A stretch of DNA of 64,000 nt, taken from the NCBI RefSeq assembly GCF_000801105.2, contig NC_079512.1, positions 37,899,848 through 37,963,847 of the forward strand, given 5' to 3'. The DNA comes from Raphanus sativus. Its lineage: Eukaryota > Streptophyta > Magnoliopsida > Brassicales > Brassicaceae. Numbering within the stretch: the first letter of the stretch is position 1; each line of letters opens with the position of its first letter. The position numbers and the translations under genes are program-made. The notes beneath the pieces are model-generated. The model was not told where the DNA came from, searched no databases, and was given only the letters and a program-made list of their open reading frames with translations. Shown piece by piece: positions 55,740 through 64,000 of this stretch.

Positions 55740-56905
55740 ATGAAGAATAATCCTATAGCTCCTCTACCACGCAAGAAAAAGAAGAAGAAGACGAGTCCTC
55801 TTCCATCGTTTTCATCAATCCCAGATGATGTCATAGTGAACGTCTTCGCTCGGCTCTCGAAATCTCACTACAGTTCCCTCTGCTTAGTCTCCAAGAACTT
55901 CTACTCTCTCTTCTCTTCTCCAGATATCTACTTTGCTCGATCCCTTATCGGTAACACAGACTGCGCTCGCCTCTACCTGCGCCTATGGCTACCCAATCCC
56001 TCCTCCATCAGTCATCATCACCATAGCTGGTTCAATCTCGGCTACCGTCAGTCCGTCAGGGTCGGTTAAGTTTAGTACCGGTAAAAGCACTCTCTTCCTC
56101 TGGTTCACCCGACCGGTTAAACTCAGCCACTGTAGCCGTCGGTTCCGAAATCTACGAGATCGGAGGGAGCAACGAGGACCAGCGGACCAGAGCCGTTAGA
56201 GTTCTTGATTGTCGGAGTCACACGTGGCGTCGTGCTCCAGACATGAAGGTGGCAAGGAAACACGCAAGGTCTTATTTGTTAGATGACAAGATATATGTAA
56301 TAGGAGGATGCACAAAAACAGACGCAACCATGGGTTGGGGTGAGGTTTTCGACTTAAAGACTCAGACCTGGAAGCCGCTGCCTAAGCCTCCTGGTGGTCA
56401 TGATGATTACGTCCGTAGCGCAGTTTTTGAAGGAAGGCTATACCGTTTCACCATGAACAACAACGACGACAACAAGAACTATGCATATGATCCTAACGAA
56501 GAAAGATGGGTACAAGAGAAGGGGTTTGTGGGTCTAGGACGTATAACTGGACTTTGGTGCGTTATAGGAAATGTAATATTTGCTGAACATGGCCGTATAC
56601 TCAAGTGGTATGACCCAAGGAATAGAGAGTGGTCAGAGGTTCATGGTTTGAGTTCGATACCTGTGTACAAGAAAAATTACAGAACGATTCAATTAGTTAA
56701 CCATGGTGGGAAACTGGTAATAATATGGGAGGAGTTGAAAGGGCGTCAGAGGGAACACAAGAAGGTTTGGTGTGCGGTGATTAGCTTTGAGAAACGTTTG
56801 ACTCCATCAAGTAATATGTGGGGGAAGGTCGAACAGCGCGATGTTGTCTTGGGTCCAGACCACAAGTCATATAAGCTCTCAAGCTGCCTATCGGTTTTGG
56901 TCTGA
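55740..56905 (+). pseudogene. F-box/kelch gene copy 5 (frameshifted)
   Basis: The start is identical to copy 4 (MKNNPIAPLPRKKKKKKTSP). An 8-base tandem gain in GTCAGTCCGTCAGGGTC (near 56051-56058; copy 4 has GTCAGGGTC) shifts the frame and stops it at 56069 after 109 residues, just after the F-box. The kelch region continues in another frame to the TGA at 56905, with a 220-codon ORF from an internal Met (56243). The lesion is a small repeat expansion and independent of those in copies 1 and 2. A LINE derivative follows 18 bases after the stop codon. Confidence 0.88.
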
Positions 56906-56909
56906 AACT

Positions 56910-58630
56910 GATCATACGTTTGCTTTTTTTTTTTGTCACTGAAAATTTCATTAAAACTAAGAAATTGAAAGGATCCAAAGATGATCCAATTCAAGAAGTC
57001 CATTACACATAAGAAGAGCCTGAAGAGCTGAAAAACTAAGACATCTGATACAGAAAATCTCCGATCGACAGAGATGAAATAACCAGATTGTTGCAAACCC
57101 AGAGGAGATCACTCGGAAAACTACCAAGATTCCGATGATTTCTTTTGACTGGGATTCGCCGATGATAGCTCTGATGAGCGTTGAATTGTTGGAGAGAACC
57201 TTGAAATTTGCGAAATCGAAGGTTAACGCCTTGCAGAGAGTTGATCGCATTGCGAGGGCCTCTGCATTCAGGGAAGGGTTGACGAAGACTTGAATTGCTG
57301 GTCCTTGGGATGGTGCTGCCATAACCGTACCGGAGAAGATACAGCCTGATCCCACCGTCTTCTTTTCTTTACTCCAAGCAGTAACAGTTATACAAATGAT
57401 CGAACTGATGTCTTCTGCTTTTCTGGAGAGATGTTGAGGCACAAAAGGAGATTTACAAAATCCTAAATGATTTGATTTCACACTGAAGAACATAAATGAT
57501 TGACCAGTGGATGTACCGCAGAGTACGAAACTCCGTGGCCAGCTACAGACGATCAATATCTGAAAAAGGGCTATGTGAACCCGAGGGAGTAACTGTAAAC
57601 GGCTCTCAATAACCTGATTATGGATGGTGAGACACATATTGGTTGGAGGCTGAAGTAGGGAGATGCTTGATACGGTATTCGACGAAGAAACGGAGGCTGT
57701 GATTAGACTGATACTTCTTACACCGATATTACAGGTCCAGAAGTTCGTACTGAGACCAGAGCTGATCCGTTGGCCAGTGGAACAGGTCTTCATGAGATTC
57801 AAAATAGAGATGTATACTGGGAGCTCAACAAGGCTCATCAAATCCATCAATATAAATTGAAAACACATCTCACGATACCAGACAGCTCGAGTTGATGGAG
57901 GGAGGCAGGAAGCTCTTCTTTCGGAGAGACAAAACCCAGATCCACAACAGCTGCTTGAAACGTCGGTTGTCGATCTTATGGCCCTACATTTCGTCGGAGT
58001 AACGCTCTGTACTGTCAGAGCTATTAACGGAGGAAGGGACCACTTTGTAACAGAGCCTTGGAGAGGCGGTTGAGAGGGTGCTGCTGGCGGAGGTAGAAGG
58101 CTTGCGGGATCTCCAGAATCGAGTTTGAGATGGGTGGAACGTGGCTGAGAAGCACCAGAGACCTTCCACAAGTTGATGGACAAATCGTGTTTTGAAGGAG
58201 ACACTTGAGGCTCCGGCGGATCTGGTGGATCCGGAAGCTCCGGAGGAGATCGGGAGGTCAGATCTGTTTGAAAGAGAGGCCACCAAGGAGGGAGAGCAGG
58301 CTTGAGATGCACCTGTTGAGTCGTCGGCATTGGGAAAGGAAGCGGGAGGACGGCCATCAGAGACAGCGTTGAAGAGGAGGAGAGGGCCAACATCAGAGAA
58401 CTAGGCCGTCACCGGGGAGTACGCCGGAGGGGAGGCTCATTCTGGAGATGACGGCTATCTCGGTCTTCGTGCCTGGGAGAGTCTCCTAGGGCGAACTCAA
58501 AGAAGGTGATGTATGCTATAGGCATCCAAGTTTACATTCAAAGTATAGAAGAAAAGAGCCAAATCATAATGGGAAAAGTAGAGATTGTTCTTAATTCACT
58601 TCCTATGAGTGGAGGAGATCATACGTTTGC
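56910..58630 (-). mobile_element. non-autonomous LINE derivative, 1.69 kb, 14-bp target duplication
   Basis: GATCATACGTTTGC is exact at 56910-56923 and 58617-58630. The element 56924-58616 begins (plus strand) with a T-run and GTCACTGAAAATTTC, so on the minus strand it ends CAGTGAC plus poly(A). The copy splits the 3' flank of F-box copy 5 from the rest of the spacer. See the ORF entry for coding content. Confidence 0.93.
56957..58393 (-). CDS. LINE-derived ORF, RNase H-like C-terminus, degenerate
   Basis: A 478-codon open frame. The N-terminal part is Pro-rich (SPPELPDPPDPPEPQVSPS), in the style of plant LINE ORF1 heads. The C-terminal ~130 residues follow the plant RNase H (RVT_3) pattern: an AEALAM segment, SNNSTLIRAI, and EIIGILVVFRVI. 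The residues expected to be the catalytic acids look replaced (Asn in SNNSTLIRAI; no Asp-Ala near the end), so activity is unlikely. No endonuclease or RT core lies between, so the element looks like a LINE with its centre deleted. It may be non-coding despite being open. The start at 58393 is tentative. Confidence 0.6.
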   Translation of the reverse strand: MLALSSSSTLSLMAVLPLPFPMPTTQQVHLKPALPPWWPLFQTDLTSRSPPELPDPPDPPEPQVSPSKHDLSINLWKVSGASQPRSTHLKLDSGDPASLLPPPAAPSQPPLQGSVTKWSLPPLIALTVQSVTPTKCRAIRSTTDVSSSCCGSGFCLSERRASCLPPSTRAVWYREMCFQFILMDLMSLVELPVYISILNLMKTCSTGQRISSGLSTNFWTCNIGVRSISLITASVSSSNTVSSISLLQPPTNMCLTIHNQVIESRLQLLPRVHIALFQILIVCSWPRSFVLCGTSTGQSFMFFSVKSNHLGFCKSPFVPQHLSRKAEDISSIICITVTAWSKEKKTVGSGCIFSGTVMAAPSQGPAIQVFVNPSLNAEALAMRSTLCKALTFDFANFKVLSNNSTLIRAIIGESQSKEIIGILVVFRVISSGFATIWLFHLCRSEIFCIRCLSFSALQALLMCNGLLELDHLWILSIS

Positions 58631-58828
58631 TAACATATTATATTTCTTATAAGATGATATTATCCGCTTTAGTCTTTTTTTTTTATTATGAATAATATTA
58701 TTGCAATTGGTGTTGCACTGTTTGTATGTTATCTTTTTTTTTTTAACATATGAATTGCCAAAACATATTTTCTTCTTTCTACATTTTCCAATAAATAAAC
58801 CTAAACTTAGCCACTACCAGGGGTATTT

Positions 58829-61249
58829 TCACCAGTAGTTTCCACACGAGCAACAACCATTGGAGAAGTGATGAAAAATCTTTGAATCTCCAACAATGAT
58901 CTCTCTTCTCGTCACTTTCGAAGTCTTCTCCAAGAACTCGTGACATCTTCTGCAGATTCTTGTGTTATTCCTCACCAAAACTGTTCTTCCTGTTTCCGTA
59001 GAGATCAGTCCAAGACACGTGGCGAGTCTTACCGAATGTCTTCTATATGAATTGCTGTTTTCCTTTAGTAGAGTCTCTGGTCTCATCTTTGAAACACAGT
59101 GAACATAACTGTCTTCTTCTTTTCCTTCTTCTTCTTCTTCAATCATCCCCAAGACAATATCTAAGACTTGATAGATCTTGTTCGTCTCCACGTGGGATCT
59201 ATCTCCGTTTGTGAACACATGAGCTCTACCTTTCGTCTCAACAATACTCCGATTCGTTGTTCTAGATACGCCTTGGCTTTTCATCAGAAGCTTGATCCTG
59301 TTAACATCGTCCCATCTTCCAGCTTCTGAATACATATTCAAAAGCAAGACATAGCATCCCGTGTTGTCGTGTTCCATCTTGAGAACCTGCTCTGCTGCGA
59401 ACTCCGCAACGGTAATGTCGTTGTGGTTTCTGCTTGCTTTCAACAGTGATCCCCAAATCCGAGCCGTTGGCACAAACGGCATTTCTTCTATGAATCTCGT
59501 GGCTGAGCTGAGGTTTCCTGTACGACCAATGAGATCCAGCATGTACACGTAATGCTCTATACCAGGATCAATCCCGTATTCTCTTTTCATTGAGTTGAAA
59601 TGTTGCCATCCTTCATCGATCATACCGGAGATGCTACACGCTGCTAACAGCGAGGCAAAGGTGCTCTTGTTTGGACTTACTCCACTAGTAATCATCTCTG
59701 AGAACAAGCGAACAGAAACACTGCCAAAACCGTGTACCGCGTAAGCCATGATGATGCTGTTCCACGAAACAACATCCTTAAACACGACCTGGTCGAAACG
59801 TTTTCTTGCGTCCTCGAGGTCTCCACACATGGCATACATGTGCACAAGTGAATTCAAGATGATGGTGTTTGACACGTCGTATCTGGCTTTTACTATATAG
59901 CCATGGAGTTGTCTACCTTCCCTCAGTGACAGAGATTCTGCATAAGCTGGTAGAATACTAGCGATTGTTGTGGAATCAGGTACAAGAGATGAATCCTTAT
60001 CCCATAGCTCTCGAAACAGCTCCAAAGCTGAATAATTCTCCCCGTTCTGCACATACGCAGCGATCATCGAGTTCCATGAGACCAAGTTCTTTTCACCCAT
60101 TCGATCAAACACAACCTTAGCTGACTTCACTTTTCCACTCTCCCCATACATGTCAATCAGAGCAGATTCCAACACTACATGAGGAAGAAATCCTCTCCTC
60201 GCTGCGTAGCCATGAATCGTTCGTCCCTCCAAGATCTCACAAGCAGGAAGCAGATTTATCAGCGTGATAACATCTGGCTGCAACTCTTTTTCCATTTTCT
60301 GAAAGCAGAGAAAAGCATCAACGACTCTCCCATTTCTAGCGTAACACCCTACCATAACATTCCAAGCTACAACATTCCTGATGATCATACCGTTAAACAC
60401 CCTCTCTGCATAACTCACTTCACCAAATCTACTGTACATGTCGAGTACTGACGTCAATACCATAACATCATCACCAGCTTCGATTCCACTTCGAATAGCA
60501 TAGCAGTGTATTTCCTTTCCCACTCTCAGACACTCCACACGAGAACAAGCACCGAGAACGCTCATGATACTAAACCTGTCCGGTTCAAATCCGCATTTAA
60601 TCATCTCTTTAAACAGAGCCAACGACCGTAAGCCATCACCAACCGCAAGAAACCCAGAAACCATGGAGTTCCACGAGACAATGTCTCTCTCAGGCATTTC
60701 GTCGAACACTTTCTCTGCATCCCATTCGCACCCGAGCTTCATGTAAAATGATATAAGAGAATTAGAAACGTAAACATCTGAGTCAAACCCGAGCTTGATC
60801 ACAGTCGCGTGAATCGTCTTCCCTTCTAACAACGACGAAGCTCCAGCAGCGGACTTGATCACGAAAGGGTATGTAAAAGAATCAGCTTTGATTCCTGTGA
60901 ACAGTACCATTCTGAGATAGAATCCAAGCGCTTCGTGGTATAAGCCACAGGTGGTGAAGCCTTTGATCATCACGTTCCACACGAAAACATCGGCTTTGTT
61001 CATTTCGTCGAACAGGTGGAGTGCATCCTCCATGAGGCCGGATTCCGCGAAATCGCGTAGAGCGCGAGTGAGCGAAGGATCATTGAGCTTCTTGGATCGG
61101 TTGCGAAGAATTAGCCGGACCGGTTTAGAGGATCTCCGTTTGTTTACGAGATTCCGGTTCTCGTTGGTCTGGTGATTTTGGGAAGAAGATGCACACTTGC
61201 AATTGTAGTAGATACGAGAGCAGCATCGAGCAAGAGATGTCGCAGCCAT
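58829..61249 (-). CDS. PPR protein, DYW subclass (AT4G35130-like)
   Basis: An intronless 806-aa ORF from the ATG at 61249. The first ~50 residues are basic and Ser-rich, consistent with an organelle transit peptide. PLS-type PPR repeats follow to about residue 640 (VFVWNVMIKGF, DIVSWNSMVSGF, NVVAWNVMVGCY, NLVSWNSMIAAY, DVVSWNSIIMAY). The E/E+ region and a DYW domain end the protein, normally the C-to-U RNA editing deaminase. The catalytic HSE motif reads HSV (RRHSVRLAT), and the last residues are GNYW rather than GDYW. The second zinc motif (ICRRCHEF) and CSCG are kept. The protein probably binds organelle RNA but may need a partner deaminase. Its last ~385 bases are copied as relics in the F-box array. 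Confidence 0.94.
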   Translation of the reverse strand: MAATSLARCCSRIYYNCKCASSSQNHQTNENRNLVNKRRSSKPVRLILRNRSKKLNDPSLTRALRDFAESGLMEDALHLFDEMNKADVFVWNVMIKGFTTCGLYHEALGFYLRMVLFTGIKADSFTYPFVIKSAAGASSLLEGKTIHATVIKLGFDSDVYVSNSLISFYMKLGCEWDAEKVFDEMPERDIVSWNSMVSGFLAVGDGLRSLALFKEMIKCGFEPDRFSIMSVLGACSRVECLRVGKEIHCYAIRSGIEAGDDVMVLTSVLDMYSRFGEVSYAERVFNGMIIRNVVAWNVMVGCYARNGRVVDAFLCFQKMEKELQPDVITLINLLPACEILEGRTIHGYAARRGFLPHVVLESALIDMYGESGKVKSAKVVFDRMGEKNLVSWNSMIAAYVQNGENYSALELFRELWDKDSSLVPDSTTIASILPAYAESLSLREGRQLHGYIVKARYDVSNTIILNSLVHMYAMCGDLEDARKRFDQVVFKDVVSWNSIIMAYAVHGFGSVSVRLFSEMITSGVSPNKSTFASLLAACSISGMIDEGWQHFNSMKREYGIDPGIEHYVYMLDLIGRTGNLSSATRFIEEMPFVPTARIWGSLLKASRNHNDITVAEFAAEQVLKMEHDNTGCYVLLLNMYSEAGRWDDVNRIKLLMKSQGVSRTTNRSIVETKGRAHVFTNGDRSHVETNKIYQVLDIVLGMIEEEEEGKEEDSYVHCVSKMRPETLLKENSNSYRRHSVRLATCLGLISTETGRTVLVRNNTRICRRCHEFLEKTSKVTRREIIVGDSKIFHHFSNGCCSCGNYW

Positions 61250-61511
61250 TATCTCAATCGATCAATTTTCCCGCGGGATTTATCCGGGACACAGTGACGT
61301 CATTAATCTTCTTTCTTTTTATTAATATGGAAGAATAAAAAAAACTTTTATTTATTTCTATGTTACAATGAAACACAACGATTGTATTGGAAACGCTGGT
61401 TGAAGAAAAACAGAACAGGTGAATATGTTTGGTTTCTAATGGAACAGAGATAAATATTTACACAAATTATTCAAAAACAAGTTTTGTGTAAAAAGATAAC
61501 TGATTTTAATT
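61250..61511. other. PPR leader and WD40 3' flank
   Basis: A short spacer between two minus-strand genes. No further gene. Confidence 0.5.
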
Positions 61512-63288
61512 TTAAGAGAAGAAGTCGTCAAGGCTTACACCATCTTCACCATCATCATCATCATCATTGAAGTTGAGGATAAGATCAACAAGTTCTCTTC
61601 CAGCGTATGAAGAAGAACCTTCTTCTTCTTCTGCTTCTTCTCTGTCTTCACTGAATCTGCTTCTGTTCTGTAGAAAGAAGAGTTGTGCTAACAGTTCCCG
61701 TGGTGAAGATACACTAGACATCCATCCCCTTGGCTTTCTCTTGCGCTGGAACACACAACAAAACATTTTCAAAAACTCACTACCACCACCATCAATAATA
61801 AATGAAATAACCGAAAGCATACCGTTTCGATGTTGTCAGGTAAGGTAGCTCTCTCAGCAGCCTTTGAGGTCCACACCTTGATGTCATTTTCGATTCCGCT
61901 GCTAGCAAGCACTGGTAAATGCGGATGAGGCTCGATACAGTTCACTATGTACCTATCCGCTTCCATAACACGTACCAGCTCTCCGCTCTTCTTCTTCCAA
62001 ATAAATATCCGACCACAGTCCGACCCACTAACCACATACTCACACCGAGGTCCACAAAAATTCACACCCTTAACCGTCTCACTGTTCTTATGACCCTTAT
62101 AAGCCATCGGAAGAACTGAATTTTCGCTATCATCATCTTCTGTAGAAGAAGCGGGTTCTGATGGCGTAATAGGGGGCGACCCTAATCCCATACCGCGCGT
62201 GAAAAGATATATGAACTCGTTGGTGTATGAAACAAGGAGTTCACTCTGCTCTGAGAAGGCCAGACCCGTTATTCCAACGTAACAATCGCCGACGAGGTGG
62301 GGAGGGCAGAAATGATCAGCAGCTCCGTCTCTCTGAAGTCTACGGATGTCATAGAGACGAGCGTACTCGTCCATCCCACCAACAGCCAAGAGGTTGGAGT
62401 TTCTAGGGTCCATTGCAATAGCGTTTAGCTTCGCGGCTGCCGTGTTCCTCCTCCTGGGATCAACTGCTTGGCATGTGAATAGCTCTGTAGGAGCTTGAGT
62501 CCTCAGATCAAACTGAGATAAAGCAAAGAATACAAATATTAAAATCGGATTCTTTAGAAGGATAGAATCAGAAGTGTGTACTCACTCGTTGTACTAATCC
62601 ATCTTCACCACCAGTGTACAAGACATGAGGGTTCCCTGGCTCAATACACAGCTTATGAGCTCGTCCTCGATGCAACCCCAACAACACAGTCTCCACTTTC
62701 CCACTCTCGAGAACACTCGCACGCCGAACCTGAAAAGAAGATTTGTTTCAAAACGTTTTTTTTTTCACAACAAAACTATTGCAAACGGTTTTGTTACCAT
62801 TCCATCAGCAGCACAGGTGACGATGGTTCGATCATCAGAGAAAGGCATAAACTTTGCCTGGAAGACGTTATTAGAGTGGCCCGAATGGAAGGAAAGCTTG
62901 GCATTACCGAGCTCCCAATCCCAAAGAATGACACGGCGATCATCAGAACCTGAGACGAGAATGTCTCCTCCGGCGTTGAAGCTCACCGTGTTGACACAGC
63001 CTTTGTGCTTCGCTAGCTTCTTGTATATCTCTAGACGCAGAACCATATTCTACAACAAATAAAAGATCCAAAAAGGTTCGAAACTTTTTTATTTTTTTTG
63101 TTTCTTCTTCTTCGAATTGAGATTTTGAATTTAAGGATTGTGTGCAAAACCTCGGAGGCGGAGAAGCGATCGGAGAAGTTGCGAGGAGAGATGATTCCAC
63201 CGACCTCTCGTCGCCAGAAATCGACGACGGGGTGGTGGGATCCGTTGAAGTGTGTTCGACATCTCTTCGCCTTATCACTACTACTCAT
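61512..63288 (-). CDS. WD40-repeat protein, DCAF8-like (AT4G35140-like)
   Basis: Five minus-strand exons (63151-63288, 62798-63049, 62586-62729, 61823-62512 and 61512-61745), all GT-AG and phase 0, give 485 aa. WD40 blades include KHKGCVNTVSFNAGGDILVS (with SGSDDRRVILWDWE), HSGHSNNVFQAKFM, HRGRAHKLCIEPGNPHVLYT, DPRNSNLLAVGGMDEYARLY, GHKNSETVKGVNFCGP (with GSDCGRIFIWKK) and PHLPVLASSGIENDIKVW. The IRRL/VDPRRRN pattern of DCAF8-type substrate receptors for CUL4-DDB1 ligases is present. The C-terminus is acidic (DREEAEEEEG, then NFNDDDDDGEDG). Which substrates it recruits is unknown. Confidence 0.92.
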
Positions 63289-63508
63289 CTCTTCCTTTGG
63301 ATCAAAGGAGAAAAGATTCTAATCTGCTCTGTGTCGGGAAAAGGGCCTTTTTCAACCGACCAATTACGACCGTGCCAAATACTATCCGAACAATTGATCA
63401 GTGCCAAATGCAACATCAACTCAATTATACCTAGACTTTTTAAAACGTGTCAAAATCTACATTAACCGTAATATAAGTTATTCTTTTTTTTTTTTGGTTT
63501 ATTATGCT

Positions 63509-63582
63509 ATTAGAAACAACAAGAAACATTACATAGATGAGAATAAACATATTAGAAACAACAAGAAACATTACATAGATGA
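63509..63582 (+). repeat. direct repeat, two 32-bp copies 10 bp apart
   Basis: The unit beginning ATTAGAAACAACAAG and ending ACATAGATGA is exact in both copies (63509-63540 and 63551-63582). The spacer GAATAAACAT has no poly(A), so it is a local duplication. Confidence 0.85.
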
Positions 63583-63829
63583 TATTGCAGTTGACCATTC
63601 TACATACCTTATAAGAATCTATGTCTGACTGCATCACTCTGAGCCGTCCTATGAGATCCATTCCTGACGGTATTCATTGCGCCATGCTAAAGATCCCTTG
63701 TAAAACTTGTCTCTAATATTCTGCATAATTCGTCTTCTCCGGAAATTGAAACCCAGACCTCCGTAATATAAGTTATTCAACCGTTAAAAAAACAAAACGA
63801 CGACATTTTGGTTTAATCCTTTTCTAAAA

Positions 63830-63905
63830 AAAACATATTCATTCTAGGATTCGAATTCGTGCATTGATACACTTTAAAATAGACACTAACCACTGAACTA
63901 AAGTA
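63830..63905 (-). repeat. possible tRNA-derived SINE head
   Basis: On the minus strand TAGTTCAGTGGTTAGTGTC resembles a pol III A box and GAATTCGAATCCTAG a B box, about 45 bases apart. No full cloverleaf can be drawn, so it is not a tRNA gene. No target duplication was identified. Confidence 0.5.
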
Positions 63906-64000
63906 AATGTTTGATATATTATTATGAATTCGAAAGTATATATACTAGGGATATTTTGCTCGAAAACAAAGGAAAATAGAGGAATTAGTAAACTACCCAA

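Larger units (their letters stand above)
63289..64000. other. right edge, WD40 promoter side and intergenic
   Basis: No gene is supported. It holds a 32-bp direct repeat (ATTAGAAACAACAAGAAACA ..., 63509-63540 and 63551-63582) and a possible minus-strand SINE head (63830-63905). Confidence 0.4.

Noticed and set aside
61567..61848. 93-codon plus-strand ORF over the last exon of the WD40 gene
   Set aside because: Antisense to the acidic coding repeats. It is explained by codon bias of the real gene.
1..64000. CRISPR arrays, operons, bacterial attachment sites or riboswitches
   Set aside because: This is plant nuclear DNA. No regularly spaced identical repeats with unique spacers and no operon-like gene packing are present.

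Overview
The window is nuclear DNA of a crucifer plant, most likely Brassica or a close Brassiceae relative. The genes have short GT-AG introns in plant style, the intergenic DNA is very AT-rich, and plant transposons of several classes are present. From memory, the gene order bZIP19, HIPP25, RING protein, NicO transporter, CAT2, PIP2;7, PEARLI 4-like, kelch F-box, PPR, WD40 matches Arabidopsis thaliana chromosome 4 around AT4G35040 to AT4G35140. One expected neighbour, MSI3 (AT4G35050), is absent between the bZIP and HIPP genes. This would fit gene loss after the Brassiceae genome triplication. Gene symbols rest on recognised protein features plus this remembered order. No database search was run.

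Layout. 0.5-4.5 kb: a bZIP19-type zinc-sensing factor (+) and a HIPP25-type metal-binding isoprenylated protein (-), separated by a Harbinger-like MITE. 4.6-20.3 kb: a gene-free stretch holding a Stowaway MITE, two hAT elements and a complete Ty1/copia retrotransposon with identical LTRs. 20.3-26.3 kb: an SBP-type RING gene (+) and a plastid NicO-type metal transporter gene (+). 27.0-29.5 kb: catalase 2 (-, seven exons). 29.5-38.9 kb: gene-free, with a foldback element, a retroposon with target-site duplications, MITEs and palindromic AT-rich DNA. 38.9-40.3 kb: the PIP2;7 aquaporin (+). 42.6-43.8 kb: a PEARLI 4-like gene (-). 46.5-56.9 kb: five tandem F-box/kelch copies (+), two intact and three frameshifted. 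58.8-61.2 kb: a PPR-DYW gene (-). 61.5-63.3 kb: a WD40 (DCAF8-like) gene (-).

The most striking structures are these. (1) The F-box duplication unit also carried the last ~385 bp of the convergent PPR gene, so four antisense DYW-tail relics lie between the F-box copies. (2) The copia element has identical 261-bp LTRs and one open 1338-codon ORF, yet the catalytic YVDD box of its reverse transcriptase is missing. (3) At least fifteen tiny inserts (about 10-36 nt, mostly poly(A) or poly(T) plus a few bases) sit between direct repeats of 9-17 bp. They look like extremely 5'-truncated retroposon insertions. (4) A 1.7-kb non-autonomous LINE derivative lies behind F-box copy 5.

Functionally, several neighbours deal with metals (bZIP19, HIPP25, NicO). 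CAT2 and PIP2;7 both handle H2O2 or water, but nothing here shows co-regulation. Exon boundaries were set by hand from GT/AG sites and reading-frame continuity, and several give exactly the family length (CAT2 492 aa, HIPP25 153 aa).
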